Of a stretch of DNA of 64,000 bases, positions 50,668 through 60,272 are shown one piece after another; within the stretch, counting starts at the first letter, position 1, and every line of letters begins with the position of its first letter. Under the pieces are notes generated by a model. That model saw nothing but the letters and a program-made list of their open reading frames with translations. It ran no database searches and was not told the DNA's origin. Made by a program: the position numbers and the translations under genes. Source of the DNA: Neisseriaceae bacterium (lineage in GTDB: Bacteria; Pseudomonadota; Gammaproteobacteria; Burkholderiales; Neisseriaceae); NCBI GenBank assembly GCA_017934045.1, contig JAGBKK010000024.1, forward strand, positions 124,001-188,000, written 5' to 3'.

Positions 50668-52674
50668 ATGAAATTATTTCATTTACTCTCTATTTTTAGT
50701 ATCTCTCTACTTGGACTTTCTGCCTGTTCCGAACCTGTAACGCAAGTGGTGAAATGTGAAATGGGCAAGGCAGAACATTGTTACGATTTGGGTGTATCGT
50801 ATAAAGAACAACAAAATTATGGTAAAGCCAAAATCTATTTAGAAAAGGCGGCACAAGCGGACTTTGCTCCTGCACAAAATGATTTGGGATTATTTTATGT
50901 ATTGGGATTGGGAACGGAAAAAAACATAGAACAAGCACAATACTGGTTAGAAAAAGCCGCAAATCAAGATAATGAAACTGCACAATACTTTTTGGGTGCC
51001 ATATATGAAGAACAACAAGATTATGAAACAGCCATTGCTTGGTATCAAAAATCTGCACAACAAGATGATGAACGAGCACAATTTAGATTAGGCTTAATGT
51101 ACTGGCACGGTATTGGTGTTAATGTGGATTACGAACAATCTCGTGCTTGGCTTGAAAAAGCCGCAGAACAAGGATACGCAACAGCACAAAATCAATTAGG
51201 TGTTATGTATGCCAAAGGTGTAGGCGTTCAACAAAATTACACAAAGGCGTTTGAATGGTATAAGAAATCTGCCGAACAAGATTTTCTTCTTGCTCAAAAA
51301 AATGTAGGTTATGCGTACGAAATGGGGCGCGGTATAGAAAAAGACTTAACTCAAGCTTTTGAATGGTATAAAAAAGCGGCAGAACAAGGCGACACCCAAT
51401 CGCAAAACAATTTAGGCAATATGTATTGTTATGCTCGTGGCGTAGAAAAAGACTATGCACAAGCTTTTTACTGGTATCAAAAAGCCGCTATTAAAGGTTT
51501 TCCGCCTGCACAATCGGCACTTGGGTTTATGTACCATAATGGATATGGTGTCGATAAAAATTACAAACAAGCCTTTGAATGGTATCAAAAAGCTGCTCAA
51601 CAAGGAGATTCTCGTGGAGAAACTGGTTTGGGTTCGTTGTATGAAAAAGGATATGGTGTCGAACGCAATTATCAAAAAGCTCGTGAATGGTACGAAAAAG
51701 CCGCAGCAAAGGAAAATCCAAACGCACAAGTTAATTTGGCAGTATTGTATGCCAACGGAGATGGCGTAAAACAAGATTACAATCAAGCCAAAATATTATT
51801 GGAAAAAGCAGTCGGAAAAAACGATGCTCGTGCAAAATCTTATTTAGGGCATTTGTACTTTTTTGGTCAGGGTGTTGCCAAAAATTGTAAAAAAGCCCAA
51901 ACGCTGTGGGAAGAATCAGCTAAACAAGGAAATTCATCAGGACAATTTAATTTGGCTATTATGTACCGTGATAACGAATGTGGCGTTACACAAGATTACA
52001 GCCAAGCCAAAATATGGTTTGAAAAAGCCGCAGAACAAGGACATGCCAAATCACAATATCATTTATGTCTGTTATATAAAAATGGTCAAGGTGTTAAACA
52101 AGATTACAGCAAAGCCTTTGAATGGTGCGAAAAATCAGCCGAACAGGGAATTGTTTCTGCACAAAAAGAATTAGATTTTTTAACCAAAGAAAAAAATAGA
52201 ATTATTCCCCAAAGCGAACAGGCAAAACGCTGGTATGACCAAGCCATAAAAGAAAATAATGCAACCGCACAATATCATTTAGGACAAGCCTTCTATCATG
52301 GACAAGGTGAAACGGCAGATTATTATCAAGCGTTCTATTGGTTTGAAAAAGCCGCAAAACAAGGACATGCACAAGCCCAATATTATTTAGCAGAAATGTA
52401 CAATGTAGGGGACGGTGTAGAACAAAGTTATGAAAATGCAATAGAATGGTACGAAAAATCCGCAAAACAAGGTGTACCACAAGCAAATACGGCGTTGGGT
52501 TTTAAATATTTGTTTGGCACAAGCGGAAAAATAGATGTTCCCAAAGCCAGACATTATTTTCAATTAGCCTGTAACGCTGGCGAGCAAGTATCCTGCGAAA
52601 ATTTAACCGCCAAACCACCAGAAATTATCGTACAAGAAAATTGCCCTTTTCAATCATCTTGTATATTGGAATAA
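50668..52674 (+). CDS. Sel1-repeat lipoprotein
   Basis: 668 residues: lipoprotein signal (lipobox LLGLSACSEP), then 17 Sel1-like repeats of about 36 residues (pattern AQxxLGxMYxxGxGVxxDYxQAxxWxxKAAEQG) and a short Cys-containing end. Such solenoids scaffold protein complexes in the envelope; some act in host contact or stress signalling. The first ATG giving a normal signal peptide is at 50668. Repeats 5-9 are very alike at the DNA level, suggesting recent internal duplication, so copy number may vary between strains. Confidence 0.9.
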   Translation: MKLFHLLSIFSISLLGLSACSEPVTQVVKCEMGKAEHCYDLGVSYKEQQNYGKAKIYLEKAAQADFAPAQNDLGLFYVLGLGTEKNIEQAQYWLEKAANQDNETAQYFLGAIYEEQQDYETAIAWYQKSAQQDDERAQFRLGLMYWHGIGVNVDYEQSRAWLEKAAEQGYATAQNQLGVMYAKGVGVQQNYTKAFEWYKKSAEQDFLLAQKNVGYAYEMGRGIEKDLTQAFEWYKKAAEQGDTQSQNNLGNMYCYARGVEKDYAQAFYWYQKAAIKGFPPAQSALGFMYHNGYGVDKNYKQAFEWYQKAAQQGDSRGETGLGSLYEKGYGVERNYQKAREWYEKAAAKENPNAQVNLAVLYANGDGVKQDYNQAKILLEKAVGKNDARAKSYLGHLYFFGQGVAKNCKKAQTLWEESAKQGNSSGQFNLAIMYRDNECGVTQDYSQAKIWFEKAAEQGHAKSQYHLCLLYKNGQGVKQDYSKAFEWCEKSAEQGIVSAQKELDFLTKEKNRIIPQSEQAKRWYDQAIKENNATAQYHLGQAFYHGQGETADYYQAFYWFEKAAKQGHAQAQYYLAEMYNVGDGVEQSYENAIEWYEKSAKQGVPQANTALGFKYLFGTSGKIDVPKARHYFQLACNAGEQVSCENLTAKPPEIIVQENCPFQSSCILE

Positions 52675-52981
52675 TTTGAATTTGGCAAATGGTCAGTCAG
52701 CAACTTATTCAGGCAGCCTGAAACGCCTTATACAGCGTATAAAGACACAAAATTGCTTGAATTTTGCTATAATCGCCCATTCAGTCAGGCAAACGCCACA
52801 AGCACACACACGAAACACAGTCGCCACAACGAACAAGTTTCTATCGCCTTGATAATGCACACAAATATCCTTTGAACGCATTTTCAGGCTGCCTGAAAAT
52901 AACTTATCTTATGCCTTTTTATTCTAAAACACATTGCCCATAACGATTATAATCTGCCCTATTCTCAAAAAGGAGCAGACA
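52675..52981 (+). other. Gene-free leader region with promoter-like boxes
   Basis: 307 bp without an open frame. It holds two DUS (near 52708-52724 and 52881-52898), a TATAAT at 52768-52773 in GCTATAATCGCCC, and a second TATAAT near 52947. A transcript from the first box would have a leader of about 200 nt. No known riboswitch motif was recognised. Confidence 0.4.
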
Positions 52982-54136
52982 ATGAATTTTGAAACGCAAG
53001 CCATTCACGCCGCTTACAATCCTGACGAACACAACCGTGCAATTATGCCGCCGATTTATCAAAACAGTATGTTTGCGATGAAAGAAATCGGCGAGCAAAT
53101 TCCGTTTCGTTATTCTCGATTATCCAATCCCACACGGCAGGTTTTGGAGCAAACGCTGGCTGATTTAGAACACGGACATGCAGGTTTTGCCTTTGCCAGC
53201 GGAATGGCGGCGATTGACGCGGTGTGGCGTTCGCTGTTGCAACCTAACGACACTATTGTGGCGGTTGCCGATATTTACGGTGGTTCGTATGATTTACTCA
53301 CCGAAGTGTATGCGAGATGGGGTATCAATGTGATTTTTGCCGATTTAAGGCAGCCTGAAAACTTACAAAATATATTGAATAATCAAAAAGTTAAAATGCT
53401 GTGGTTAGAAACGCCGTCCAATCCCTTATTGCATTTGGTGGATATTCGGGCGTTATCCGATATGGCTCATCAGTCAGGGGCGGTGGTCGGCATAGACAAC
53501 ACTTTTGCCACGCCCTATTTACAAAATCCGCTTGATTTGGGCTGTGATATTGTGGTGCATTCGGCTACCAAGTATTTATGCGGTCATTCTGATGTGTTAA
53601 TGGGCATTGCGGTGGCAAAATCGCCTGAACACGCTAAACTTATTCGCAGTATGCAGGTCAATAGCGGTGCGGTGGCAGCACCCTTTGATTGTGCGTTGGT
53701 GTTGCGTGGCATTAAAACCCTTGCCGTGCGTATGGATAGACACAGCGACAATGCGTTAGAAATTGCTCGCCGTTTGCAAAATCACCCTGCTGTGGAACAA
53801 GTGTTTTATCCAGGGCTGCCTGAAAACCCCTTTCACGCTTTGGCAAAACAACAAATGCGAAACTTTGGCGGCGTGGTGTCGATTTATTTGAAAAACGATA
53901 CGCAACAAGCCGCCAATCAGGTAATTAAGTCATTGAATTTAATCCAAATGTCGTCCAGTCTTGGCGGTGTGGAAAGTTTGGTAAATCATTCCTACACCCA
54001 GTCGCACAGCGGTATGTCGCCTGATGTCAAACAAAAATTAGGCATTAAACAAGGCTTGTTGCGGTTTTCCATCGGCATTGAATATGTGGAAGATATTTGG
54101 CAAGATTTGAACAATGCGTTAAATAGCGTAAAATAA
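52982..54136 (+). CDS. Cystathionine beta-lyase / gamma-synthase family PLP enzyme
   Basis: 384 residues of the Cys/Met-metabolism PLP family. The PLP Lys is in VVHSATKYLCGHSDVLMG; other motifs are YSRLSNPT, ASGMAAI, ETPSNP and SLGGVESLVNHSY. It breaks or makes cystathionine in methionine synthesis, and family members are hard to separate by eye. AGGAG precedes the ATG at 52982. Methionine control is plausible, with MetR encoded further downstream, but no MetR box was seen here. Two DUS fragments are translated (LRQPEN, GLPENP). Confidence 0.85.
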   Translation: MNFETQAIHAAYNPDEHNRAIMPPIYQNSMFAMKEIGEQIPFRYSRLSNPTRQVLEQTLADLEHGHAGFAFASGMAAIDAVWRSLLQPNDTIVAVADIYGGSYDLLTEVYARWGINVIFADLRQPENLQNILNNQKVKMLWLETPSNPLLHLVDIRALSDMAHQSGAVVGIDNTFATPYLQNPLDLGCDIVVHSATKYLCGHSDVLMGIAVAKSPEHAKLIRSMQVNSGAVAAPFDCALVLRGIKTLAVRMDRHSDNALEIARRLQNHPAVEQVFYPGLPENPFHALAKQQMRNFGGVVSIYLKNDTQQAANQVIKSLNLIQMSSSLGGVESLVNHSYTQSHSGMSPDVKQKLGIKQGLLRFSIGIEYVEDIWQDLNNALNSVK

Positions 54137-54202
54137 AGATTTTTTGGCTTACGCCGAACTTCGTTTCAGGCTGCCTGAAACCACTTAATAAGGAAGAATT
54201 CA

Positions 54203-54847
54203 ATGTCTGATTTTCGCCGTGATTTTTTGCGTTTTGCTTTGCAAGAAAAAGTGTTGTCGTTTGGAGAATTTCAAACCAAAGCAGGTCGTTTATCGCCCTA
54301 TTTTTTCAACGCAGGATTATTCAATCACGGAGCGGCATTATGGCAATTAGCCCAATTTTATGCGCGTTCCATTATCGACAGCAAAATCGAATTTGATATG
54401 CTGTTTGGTCCTGCTTATAAAGGCATTGTTTTAGCCGCCACCACGGCAACAGCATTATCACAATGGGGTAAAGATGTCCCCTTTGCTTACAATCGCAAAG
54501 AAGCCAAAGATCACGGCGAAGGCGGCGTAATTGTTGGTGCCAAACTCGCAGGACGCGTGTTGATTATTGACGATGTGATTTCCGCAGGCACTTCGGTGCG
54601 AGAATCCGTAGAATTGATTAAAAATGCCAACGCACAGGTCGCAGGGGTTGCCATTGCTTTGGACAGAATGGAAAAAGGTATCGGCGAATTATCCGCCGTG
54701 GAAGAAGTCAAACAACAATTTAATATTCCTGTGGCAGCGATTGCATCTTTAAACGATTTACTGGCAATGCTTGCCCACGACAAAAACCCTGAATTAACCG
54801 CATTTTTACCCAAAGTAGAAGCCTATCGACAAGCGTATGGCGTATAA
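54203..54847 (+). CDS. pyrE: Orotate phosphoribosyltransferase
   Basis: A 214-residue type I PRTase. The PRPP loop [17 protein letters not shown], the flexible loop region [14 protein letters not shown] and the N-terminal [22 protein letters not shown] are conserved. Forms OMP from orotate and PRPP. Good AAGGAAG site. It lies just behind a DUS and is followed by a variant DUS (TTTCAGGCAACCTGAAA). Confidence 0.96.
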   Translation: MSDFRRDFLRFALQEKVLSFGEFQTKAGRLSPYFFNAGLFNHGAALWQLAQFYARSIIDSKIEFDMLFGPAYKGIVLAATTATALSQWGKDVPFAYNRKEAKDHGEGGVIVGAKLAGRVLIIDDVISAGTSVRESVELIKNANAQVAGVAIALDRMEKGIGELSAVEEVKQQFNIPVAAIASLNDLLAMLAHDKNPELTAFLPKVEAYRQAYGV

Positions 54848-54883
54848 AAAATTTCAGGCAACCTGAAAACCGAATGAAATAAG

Positions 54884-55381
54884 ATGAATTACACCCCAGC
54901 CCCCATTAAAAACATAATCTTCGCCCTGTGTTACGAAATATTGTTGCTGACTGCCGTTTCATTTGTCGGCTTGTTGGTGGCAACACCGTTGGTTTTTTTA
55001 TTCAAAAACACCCCTACGCTTGCATCTTGTGCGGTGGGACTAATAACCCTGATGAGTTGGTATTTATATTTAGTAGGCACTTGGAAAAAAGGACAAACCC
55101 TACCGATGAAAACTTGGCGTTTGGTGATCAAAACCCACACAGGCGACCGCCCTACCCTAAAACACCTACAATTTCGTTTTCTATGGGCAGTATTTTTTGT
55201 GATACTCATTCCCGCAATCGCATATCTTTCATTAAGACACATCGGCTACGCCCCAAAATTGTCGGCACAATTAGCACTCATCTGGCTAATTCTACCCTAC
55301 GGCTGGCTATTGATTGGCGAAAAAAAACAAACACTGTACGATTTTTTATCAGGCACAAGATTGATGAAAAAAGAAGATTAA
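54884..55381 (+). CDS. RDD-family membrane protein
   Basis: 165 residues with about four membrane helices. The RDD pattern is visible as PIKNIIFALCYEILLLTAVSF at the start and the conserved W-x-x-G-x-T motif in WKKGQTLPMKTWRLVIK (helix 2 loop), then YDFLSGTRL near the end. Function is unclear; some members are sodium/proton antiporters. It has a weak ribosome site, and a terminator behind it separates it from gltX. Confidence 0.85.
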   Translation: MNYTPAPIKNIIFALCYEILLLTAVSFVGLLVATPLVFLFKNTPTLASCAVGLITLMSWYLYLVGTWKKGQTLPMKTWRLVIKTHTGDRPTLKHLQFRFLWAVFFVILIPAIAYLSLRHIGYAPKLSAQLALIWLILPYGWLLIGEKKQTLYDFLSGTRLMKKED

Positions 55382-55427
55382 AATCTTTCAGGCAACCTGA
55401 AAAGTGTTTCAACGAACCAAATAAAGT

Positions 55428-55454
55428 GAAAAGTGCTAACATTAGCACTTTTTC
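55428..55454 (+). terminator. Terminator after the RDD gene
   Basis: AAAAGTGCTAA-CA-TTAGCACTTTTT, a perfect stem with a T run that merges into a DUS. Confidence 0.8.
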
Positions 55455-55493
55455 AGGCAGCCTGAAAAATACTTTTAATTATAGGAATACACA

Positions 55494-56894
55494 ATGAACA
55501 GCACAGTTCGCACGCGTTTTGCACCCAGTCCGACTGGTTTTTTACACATTGGCGGTGTTCGCACGGCTTTATATTCTTGGGCTTATGCTCGCAAAATGGG
55601 CGGCAAATTTATTTTGCGTATTGAAGATACCGACTTGGAACGCTCCACGCCTGAATCGGTGAAAGCCATTTTGGACGGTATGGCGTGGGTCGGCTTGGAT
55701 TATGACGAAGGGCCGTTTTATCAAACGCAACGCTTTGATAGATATAAAGAAATTATCCAAAAATTATTAGACGCAGGGCAAGCTTATTATTGCTACTGCT
55801 CCAAAGAAGAGTTGGAAAGAATGCGTCAAAAAGCCGAAGCACAAGGCGGCGGCTTTACCTACGACCGCCGCTGGCGACCCGAAATCGGCAAAAAATTGCC
55901 TGAAAAGCCAGCCGATGTTCAGCCTGTGGTGCGATTTAAAATGCCACTTGATGGCACAACTTCGTGGCACGATTTGGTTAAAGGCGAAATTTCGATTAAC
56001 AACAGTGAGTTAGATGATTTAATCATCGCTCGTGCAGACGGCTCGCCCACTTATAACTTCTGCGTGGTGGTTGATGACTGGGATATGGGCATTACGCAAG
56101 TCATTCGTGGCGACGACCATGTGAATAATACCCCCAAACAAATCAATATATTACAAGCATTAGGGGCAGAAATTCCGCAATACGCACATTTACCGATGAT
56201 TTTGAACGAAAGCGGTGCAAAAATGTCCAAACGCCGCGATGCGGTGAGCGTAGTGGATTACGACAAACAAGGCATTCTGCCAGCGGCAATGTTGAACTAT
56301 TTGGCACGCTTGGGCTGGGGACACGGCGATGACGAATATTTCACCATGCAGCAATTTGTAAAATGGTTTGACTTAAAAGCCGTTAGCCCTGCTTCTGGCA
56401 GGTTCAATCGCGAAAAATTGTTGTGGCTCAATGCACAACACATTAAAGATACCGACAACGGCGAATTGGCAAAACGCATTTCAGGCAGGCTGAAAGAAAA
56501 AGGCATTGACAACCCTGAACAAATTGATTTAGTGCCGATTATTCAACTCGTTAAAGAACGCGTACAAGACTTAAACGCTTTGGCTGATGAATGCTTATAT
56601 TTCTACCGCAAAAGCACGCCCACGGAACAAGAAATCGCCAAACACTGGGACGCAGACGCTGCCGATCGAATGCAACGCTTTGCTTCTCTTTTGCAAGGCA
56701 TATCTCACAACGACTGGACGGCAGAAAATATCCACGCCCTATTCCCCACATTCTGCGAAACAGAAGGCATTAAAATGGGTAAATTGGGTATGCCGTTACG
56801 AATTTTGGTGTGCGGCACTGCCAAAACCCCGTCTATTGACACAGTCTTGGCACTATTAGGCAAAGATGAAGTGTTAAAACGCATGGGGGCGTAG
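55494..56894 (+). CDS. gltX: Glutamyl-tRNA synthetase
   Basis: A 466-residue class I synthetase. HIGH-type motif HIGG in FAPSPTGFLHIGGVRTAL, KMSKS-type loop in GAKMSKRRDAVSV, and RGDDHVNNTPKQINI, the signature of bacterial GluRS. It has no zinc-binding SWIM cysteines beyond YCYCSKEELE. AGGA site upstream. A strong terminator follows before tRNA-Ser. Confidence 0.96.
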   Translation: MNSTVRTRFAPSPTGFLHIGGVRTALYSWAYARKMGGKFILRIEDTDLERSTPESVKAILDGMAWVGLDYDEGPFYQTQRFDRYKEIIQKLLDAGQAYYCYCSKEELERMRQKAEAQGGGFTYDRRWRPEIGKKLPEKPADVQPVVRFKMPLDGTTSWHDLVKGEISINNSELDDLIIARADGSPTYNFCVVVDDWDMGITQVIRGDDHVNNTPKQINILQALGAEIPQYAHLPMILNESGAKMSKRRDAVSVVDYDKQGILPAAMLNYLARLGWGHGDDEYFTMQQFVKWFDLKAVSPASGRFNREKLLWLNAQHIKDTDNGELAKRISGRLKEKGIDNPEQIDLVPIIQLVKERVQDLNALADECLYFYRKSTPTEQEIAKHWDADAADRMQRFASLLQGISHNDWTAENIHALFPTFCETEGIKMGKLGMPLRILVCGTAKTPSIDTVLALLGKDEVLKRMGA

Positions 56895-56917
56895 TTTCAG
56901 GCTGCCTGAAAACCAAA

Positions 56918-56946
56918 AAAACCGTCTAAAATAAGACGGTTTTTTT
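56918..56946 (+). terminator. Terminator of gltX
   Basis: AAACCGTCT-AAAATA-AGACGGTTT stem and a T run leading into a variant DUS. Confidence 0.9.
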
Positions 56947-56980
56947 CAGGCAACCTGAATACATTATGCAACAGCAAAGA

Positions 56981-57009
56981 TTGCGACCACACAAAAGGAC
57001 TGATATAAT
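56981..57009 (+). promoter_or_regulatory. Promoter of tRNA-Ser
   Basis: TTGCGA (56981-56986), 17-bp spacer, TATAAT (57004-57009), 33 bp before the tRNA 5' end. Confidence 0.75.
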
Positions 57010-57041
57010 CTCAAATTCTCTCAAACGACCAACCAAACAGC

Positions 57042-57133
57042 GGAAAAGTGGCAGAGTGGTCGAATGCGACGGACTCGAAATCCGTTATACGGTAGCAACC
57101 GTATCGAGGGTTCGAATCCCTCCTTTTCCGCCA
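57042..57133 (+). tRNA. tRNA-Ser (CGA)
   Basis: A class II tRNA with a long variable arm (TACGGTAGCAACCGTA). Acceptor GGAAAAG pairs with CTTTTCC, discriminator G and encoded CCA. Anticodon loop CTCGAAA gives CGA. The T arm is AGGGTTCGAATCCCT. Confidence 0.95.
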
Positions 57134-57178
57134 GTTGTTTTGATTATCAAATATAGAAAACCAAAAACTGTATATAAA

Positions 57179-57286
57179 TATAGTCGTTAAACTTCAAAAC
57201 ACTAATGCGTATGCCGAGCCTTGTTGTATTATTTATACTGTCGTAGGCAAAGCCGCTTGTTGTTATTTTAAAGTTTAACGACTATA
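57179..57286. mobile_element. Correia-like miniature element, TIR type 1 (copy D)
   Basis: 108 bp with ends TATAGTCGTTAAACTTCA / TATAGTCGTTAAACTTTA and the core TTGTATTATTTATACTGTCG. It lies between tRNA-Ser and tldD. The rest of the 56895-57357 stretch holds the gltX terminator, the tRNA and variant DUS. Confidence 0.75.
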
Positions 57287-57357
57287 CAATAAAATAATGT
57301 GATGAATTAGGCATAGGCACACGATAAAAAGAGTGCTTTCAGGCAACCTGAATTTTG

Positions 57358-58797
57358 CTACAACACACCGCCCACCGTTAAGCCGCCGTCTATTCTAACG
57401 GTTGGCATACCCACGCTCACTGGGACGCTTTGTCCATCTTTGCCGCATACGCCGATACCTGTGTCTAATTCGCTGTTGTTGCCAATCATCGCAATGTGTT
57501 TCAAGGTTTCCGCACCGTTGCCTGTAAGCATTGCACCTTTGACGGGATATTGCAACTTGCCGTTTTCAATTAAATAGGCGGTGGAAGTGCCGAAGACAAA
57601 TTGTCCGTTGGTAATATCCACTTGTCCGCCGCCAAAGTTTTCGGCGTAAATGCCGTATTTGACGGACGCAATAATTTCATCAGGCGAATATTCGCCGTTT
57701 GCCATAAAAGTGTTGGTCATTCTGGGTATAGGGCATGCGGCATAACTTTCTCGCCGTCCGTTGCCTGTAATGGGCATATTCATCAAGCGTGCGTTGGTTT
57801 CGTCTTGCAAATAAGTTCTTAAAATGCCGTCTTCAATCAACACGGTTTTTTGTGTGGCATTGCCCTCGTCATCAATATTCAGGCTGCCACGCCGCATAGG
57901 AATATTGCCTTGATCAATCACCGTAACGCCTTTCGCTGCCACTTGTTGTCCGATTTTGCCTGTGAAAACGCTGGTGCCTTTGCGGTTAAAATCGCCCTCT
58001 AAACCGTGTCCGACTGCTTCATGCAGTAATACGCCCGGCCAGCCTGAACCCAACACCACCGTCATATCGCCCGCAGGGGCTGGGCGTGCGGATAAGTTGA
58101 TAATCGCTTGATTAACCGCCGTTTTTATGTATTGATTGATTAAGTCGCTTGAAAAATAATCCACACCCACGCGACCGCCACCGCCTGCTGAACCGTGTTC
58201 GCGTCTGCCGTTTTCTTCGACAATCACGCTTAACGACAACCGCATCATCGGACGAATATCGCCGTGCGTTCTGCCGTCCAAGCGTTTTAGCCACACAAAC
58301 TCCATGGCCGACACAATAGACGCATTCACTTCAATCACACGATTGTCAAGATTGCGTGTTAAATGGTCGATTTTTTGCAATAAAGCCACTTTATCCGCCG
58401 CATTCATAGCAGTTACAGGATTATCCGCCGTATAAATAGAACTGTTCAGGCTGCCTGAAACTTTGCCCTGCGTTCGCGATGATTGCCCATTGGACACCGA
58501 CACCACTGCCGCTGTGGCGTTTTCCAAGGCTTTATCATCAGGATTATCGGCGTATGCAAAAGCGGTTTTTGCCCCACTCACCGCACGCACGCCAAACCCA
58601 CGCCGAGCCGAAAAACTGCCCGACTTGACAATGCTTTCTTCCAAATGCCAACTTTCATAAAAACCGCTCTGCACATAAATATCGGCAAAATCGGCGTGTG
58701 TTGCGGCAATTTTGTCCAACGCCTTATTCACCGCCGTTTGGCTAAATTGAGGCGTGTCAAAAATAATATTTTCAGCGTTTTGAGTTAAGTTATTCAT
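57358..58797 (-). CDS. tldD: Metalloprotease TldD
   Basis: A 479-residue TldD of the TldD/TldE pair. The zinc motif HEAVGHGLEGD (HExxxH) lies in the middle and the downstream Cys is in VGVCGKDGQSVPV-like context near the end. TldD-TldE degrade unfolded or modified peptides and process microcin B17 and CcdA in E. coli. TldE (PmbA) is not in the window. AGGATT precedes the ATG at 58797. DUS occur in the gene (near 58446). Confidence 0.94.
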   Translation of the reverse strand: MNNLTQNAENIIFDTPQFSQTAVNKALDKIAATHADFADIYVQSGFYESWHLEESIVKSGSFSARRGFGVRAVSGAKTAFAYADNPDDKALENATAAVVSVSNGQSSRTQGKVSGSLNSSIYTADNPVTAMNAADKVALLQKIDHLTRNLDNRVIEVNASIVSAMEFVWLKRLDGRTHGDIRPMMRLSLSVIVEENGRREHGSAGGGGRVGVDYFSSDLINQYIKTAVNQAIINLSARPAPAGDMTVVLGSGWPGVLLHEAVGHGLEGDFNRKGTSVFTGKIGQQVAAKGVTVIDQGNIPMRRGSLNIDDEGNATQKTVLIEDGILRTYLQDETNARLMNMPITGNGRRESYAACPIPRMTNTFMANGEYSPDEIIASVKYGIYAENFGGGQVDITNGQFVFGTSTAYLIENGKLQYPVKGAMLTGNGAETLKHIAMIGNNSELDTGIGVCGKDGQSVPVSVGMPTVRIDGGLTVGGVL

Positions 58798-58861
58798 TTT
58801 TAATCCTATTTTCTATTTTCAGGCTGCCTGAAACAATGAGTAATGGGTTTTATGTTTCAGA

Positions 58862-58967
58862 TATAGTCGATAAACTTCAAAAGTAGAAAAGGCGTTTCGC
58901 CTGCAACAGTATAAATAATACGGCAAGGCGAAAGAACGCATTATAATTTTGAAGTTTATCGACTATA
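58862..58967. mobile_element. Correia-like miniature element, TIR type 1 (copy E)
   Basis: 106 bp with ends TATAGTCGATAAACTTCA on both sides (both carry the same CGATAA change, so the arms still pair). The core ACAGTATAAATAATACGGC is oriented as in copy B. A DUS lies on each side. The rest of the 58798-59112 gap is AT-rich with nothing recognised. Confidence 0.75.
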
Positions 58968-59112
58968 ACACTGCGATTACTTTTCAGGCTGCCTGAAATC
59001 AGTTGATTCAAAAAACATCATCAAGTTAATAAAAATTTTTATCTAAAAAAATGCAATTAAAAATAGAATAATAATCCATTAAAATTATATCTTTTTCATT
59101 CTACACAAAAAA

Positions 59113-60225
59113 ATGTTTCACTATCGCATACTGATTGCCGCAGGCGTTTTGCAGATTGTTCTATTGCTGATTTTACCTGCACTTCATTTTCTTATCAAAC
59201 CACTATTGACGCAAAAAAAATGGCGTTTCATTATTTTGGCAGTATTTTGGGCAAGTTGCACCGCCGTTTGGCTGGCAAGTATGTGGCGAATTTACCCATT
59301 TTCCTTTCGCACAGGAAGTGCTTTATTATTAACATTGATTTACGCTATTTGCACTATCCCATTGATATATATATTAAATATTATCTGCCGTTTTATTTTC
59401 AGGCTGCCTGAAAGAACACGCCACGCAATAATGCGTATCACCGCCCTACCCTTATTCTCGCTGTGGTTTGTGTGGGGAATATGGGCGGCTTATACGCCAA
59501 GAACGGTTTATTATGCCGCAACAACGCACAAAACATTAACAAAACCCATAAAAATCGCTTTAATTGCCGATTTACATTTAGGCGATTTAGTGGGCAATCG
59601 CTCCTTAAAACGCTTAAATCAAATATTACAAACCGAAAACCCTGATCTTATCTTGCTTGCAGGCGATATTATTGACGACACACCTGATGAATATCGCCGT
59701 CAAAATATGGGGGCAGAACTTGCCAAAATAGCGGCAAAATACCCTGTGTATGCGGTATTGGGCAATCACGACAATTATCGTGGCGTGCAGGCAGAAATTG
59801 AACACGATATGCAACAAGCAGGCGTGATTTTATTGCGTGATGAAAGCGTTTTGTTTGCAGATAAAATTTGGCTCACAGGCAGACGCGATAAACAAGAAAA
59901 AAAGCGACTTACACCGCAAAAATTGATTAGTGAAACCATGCGACAGTCGAACAAACCATTGATTGTGATTGATCATCAACCCGATAAAGCACAAGACAAC
60001 GCCGCTGCTGGCTTTGATATTCAAGTCAGCGGACACACGCACGCAGGGCAAACTTTTCCTGCCAATTATTTAATTCATCTGTTTCAACCGTTTGTGTATG
60101 GCAAGTATGAGATTGATAATATGCAACTTTTTATAACCAGCGGTTACGGCTTATGGGGCATTCCCCTGCGTATCGGCACGCGTGCGGAAGTGATGATGAT
60201 TGATTTTAGTTCGCCTGAAAGATGA
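59113..60225 (+). CDS. Membrane metallophosphoesterase (YaeI-like)
   Basis: 370 residues: four N-terminal membrane helices (to about residue 140), then a calcineurin-like phosphoesterase domain with IADLHLGD, LAGDIIDD, LGNHDNY, VIDHQPD and VSGHTHAGQ supplying the two-metal site. Homologues include YaeI and phosphodiesterases acting on lipid headgroups or nucleotides; the substrate is unknown. A translated DUS (FRLPER) lies between helices. The ATG at 59113 follows an AT-rich region. It precedes metR on the same strand, with the MetR operator between. Confidence 0.88.
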   Translation: MFHYRILIAAGVLQIVLLLILPALHFLIKPLLTQKKWRFIILAVFWASCTAVWLASMWRIYPFSFRTGSALLLTLIYAICTIPLIYILNIICRFIFRLPERTRHAIMRITALPLFSLWFVWGIWAAYTPRTVYYAATTHKTLTKPIKIALIADLHLGDLVGNRSLKRLNQILQTENPDLILLAGDIIDDTPDEYRRQNMGAELAKIAAKYPVYAVLGNHDNYRGVQAEIEHDMQQAGVILLRDESVLFADKIWLTGRRDKQEKKRLTPQKLISETMRQSNKPLIVIDHQPDKAQDNAAAGFDIQVSGHTHAGQTFPANYLIHLFQPFVYGKYEIDNMQLFITSGYGLWGIPLRIGTRAEVMMIDFSSPER

Positions 60226-60272
60226 TTTTTTTTCATACAAAATACATAAAAAGATGAATTTTTATATAAAAA

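Noticed and set aside
50668-52674. Repetitive gene as possible phase-variable adhesin or phage tail gene
   Set aside because: The repeats are regular Sel1 units behind a lipobox; no simple-sequence tract or phage neighbours.
52774-52981. Riboswitch in the leader of the Cys/Met PLP enzyme
   Set aside because: No SAM, cobalamin or T-box consensus pieces were recognised; the leader may simply be long or the second TATAAT may be the real promoter.
54928-55497. Open frame of 189 codons overlapping the RDD protein gene
   Set aside because: Shifted frame over a clear membrane protein and across a terminator; it translates two DUS and has no domain.
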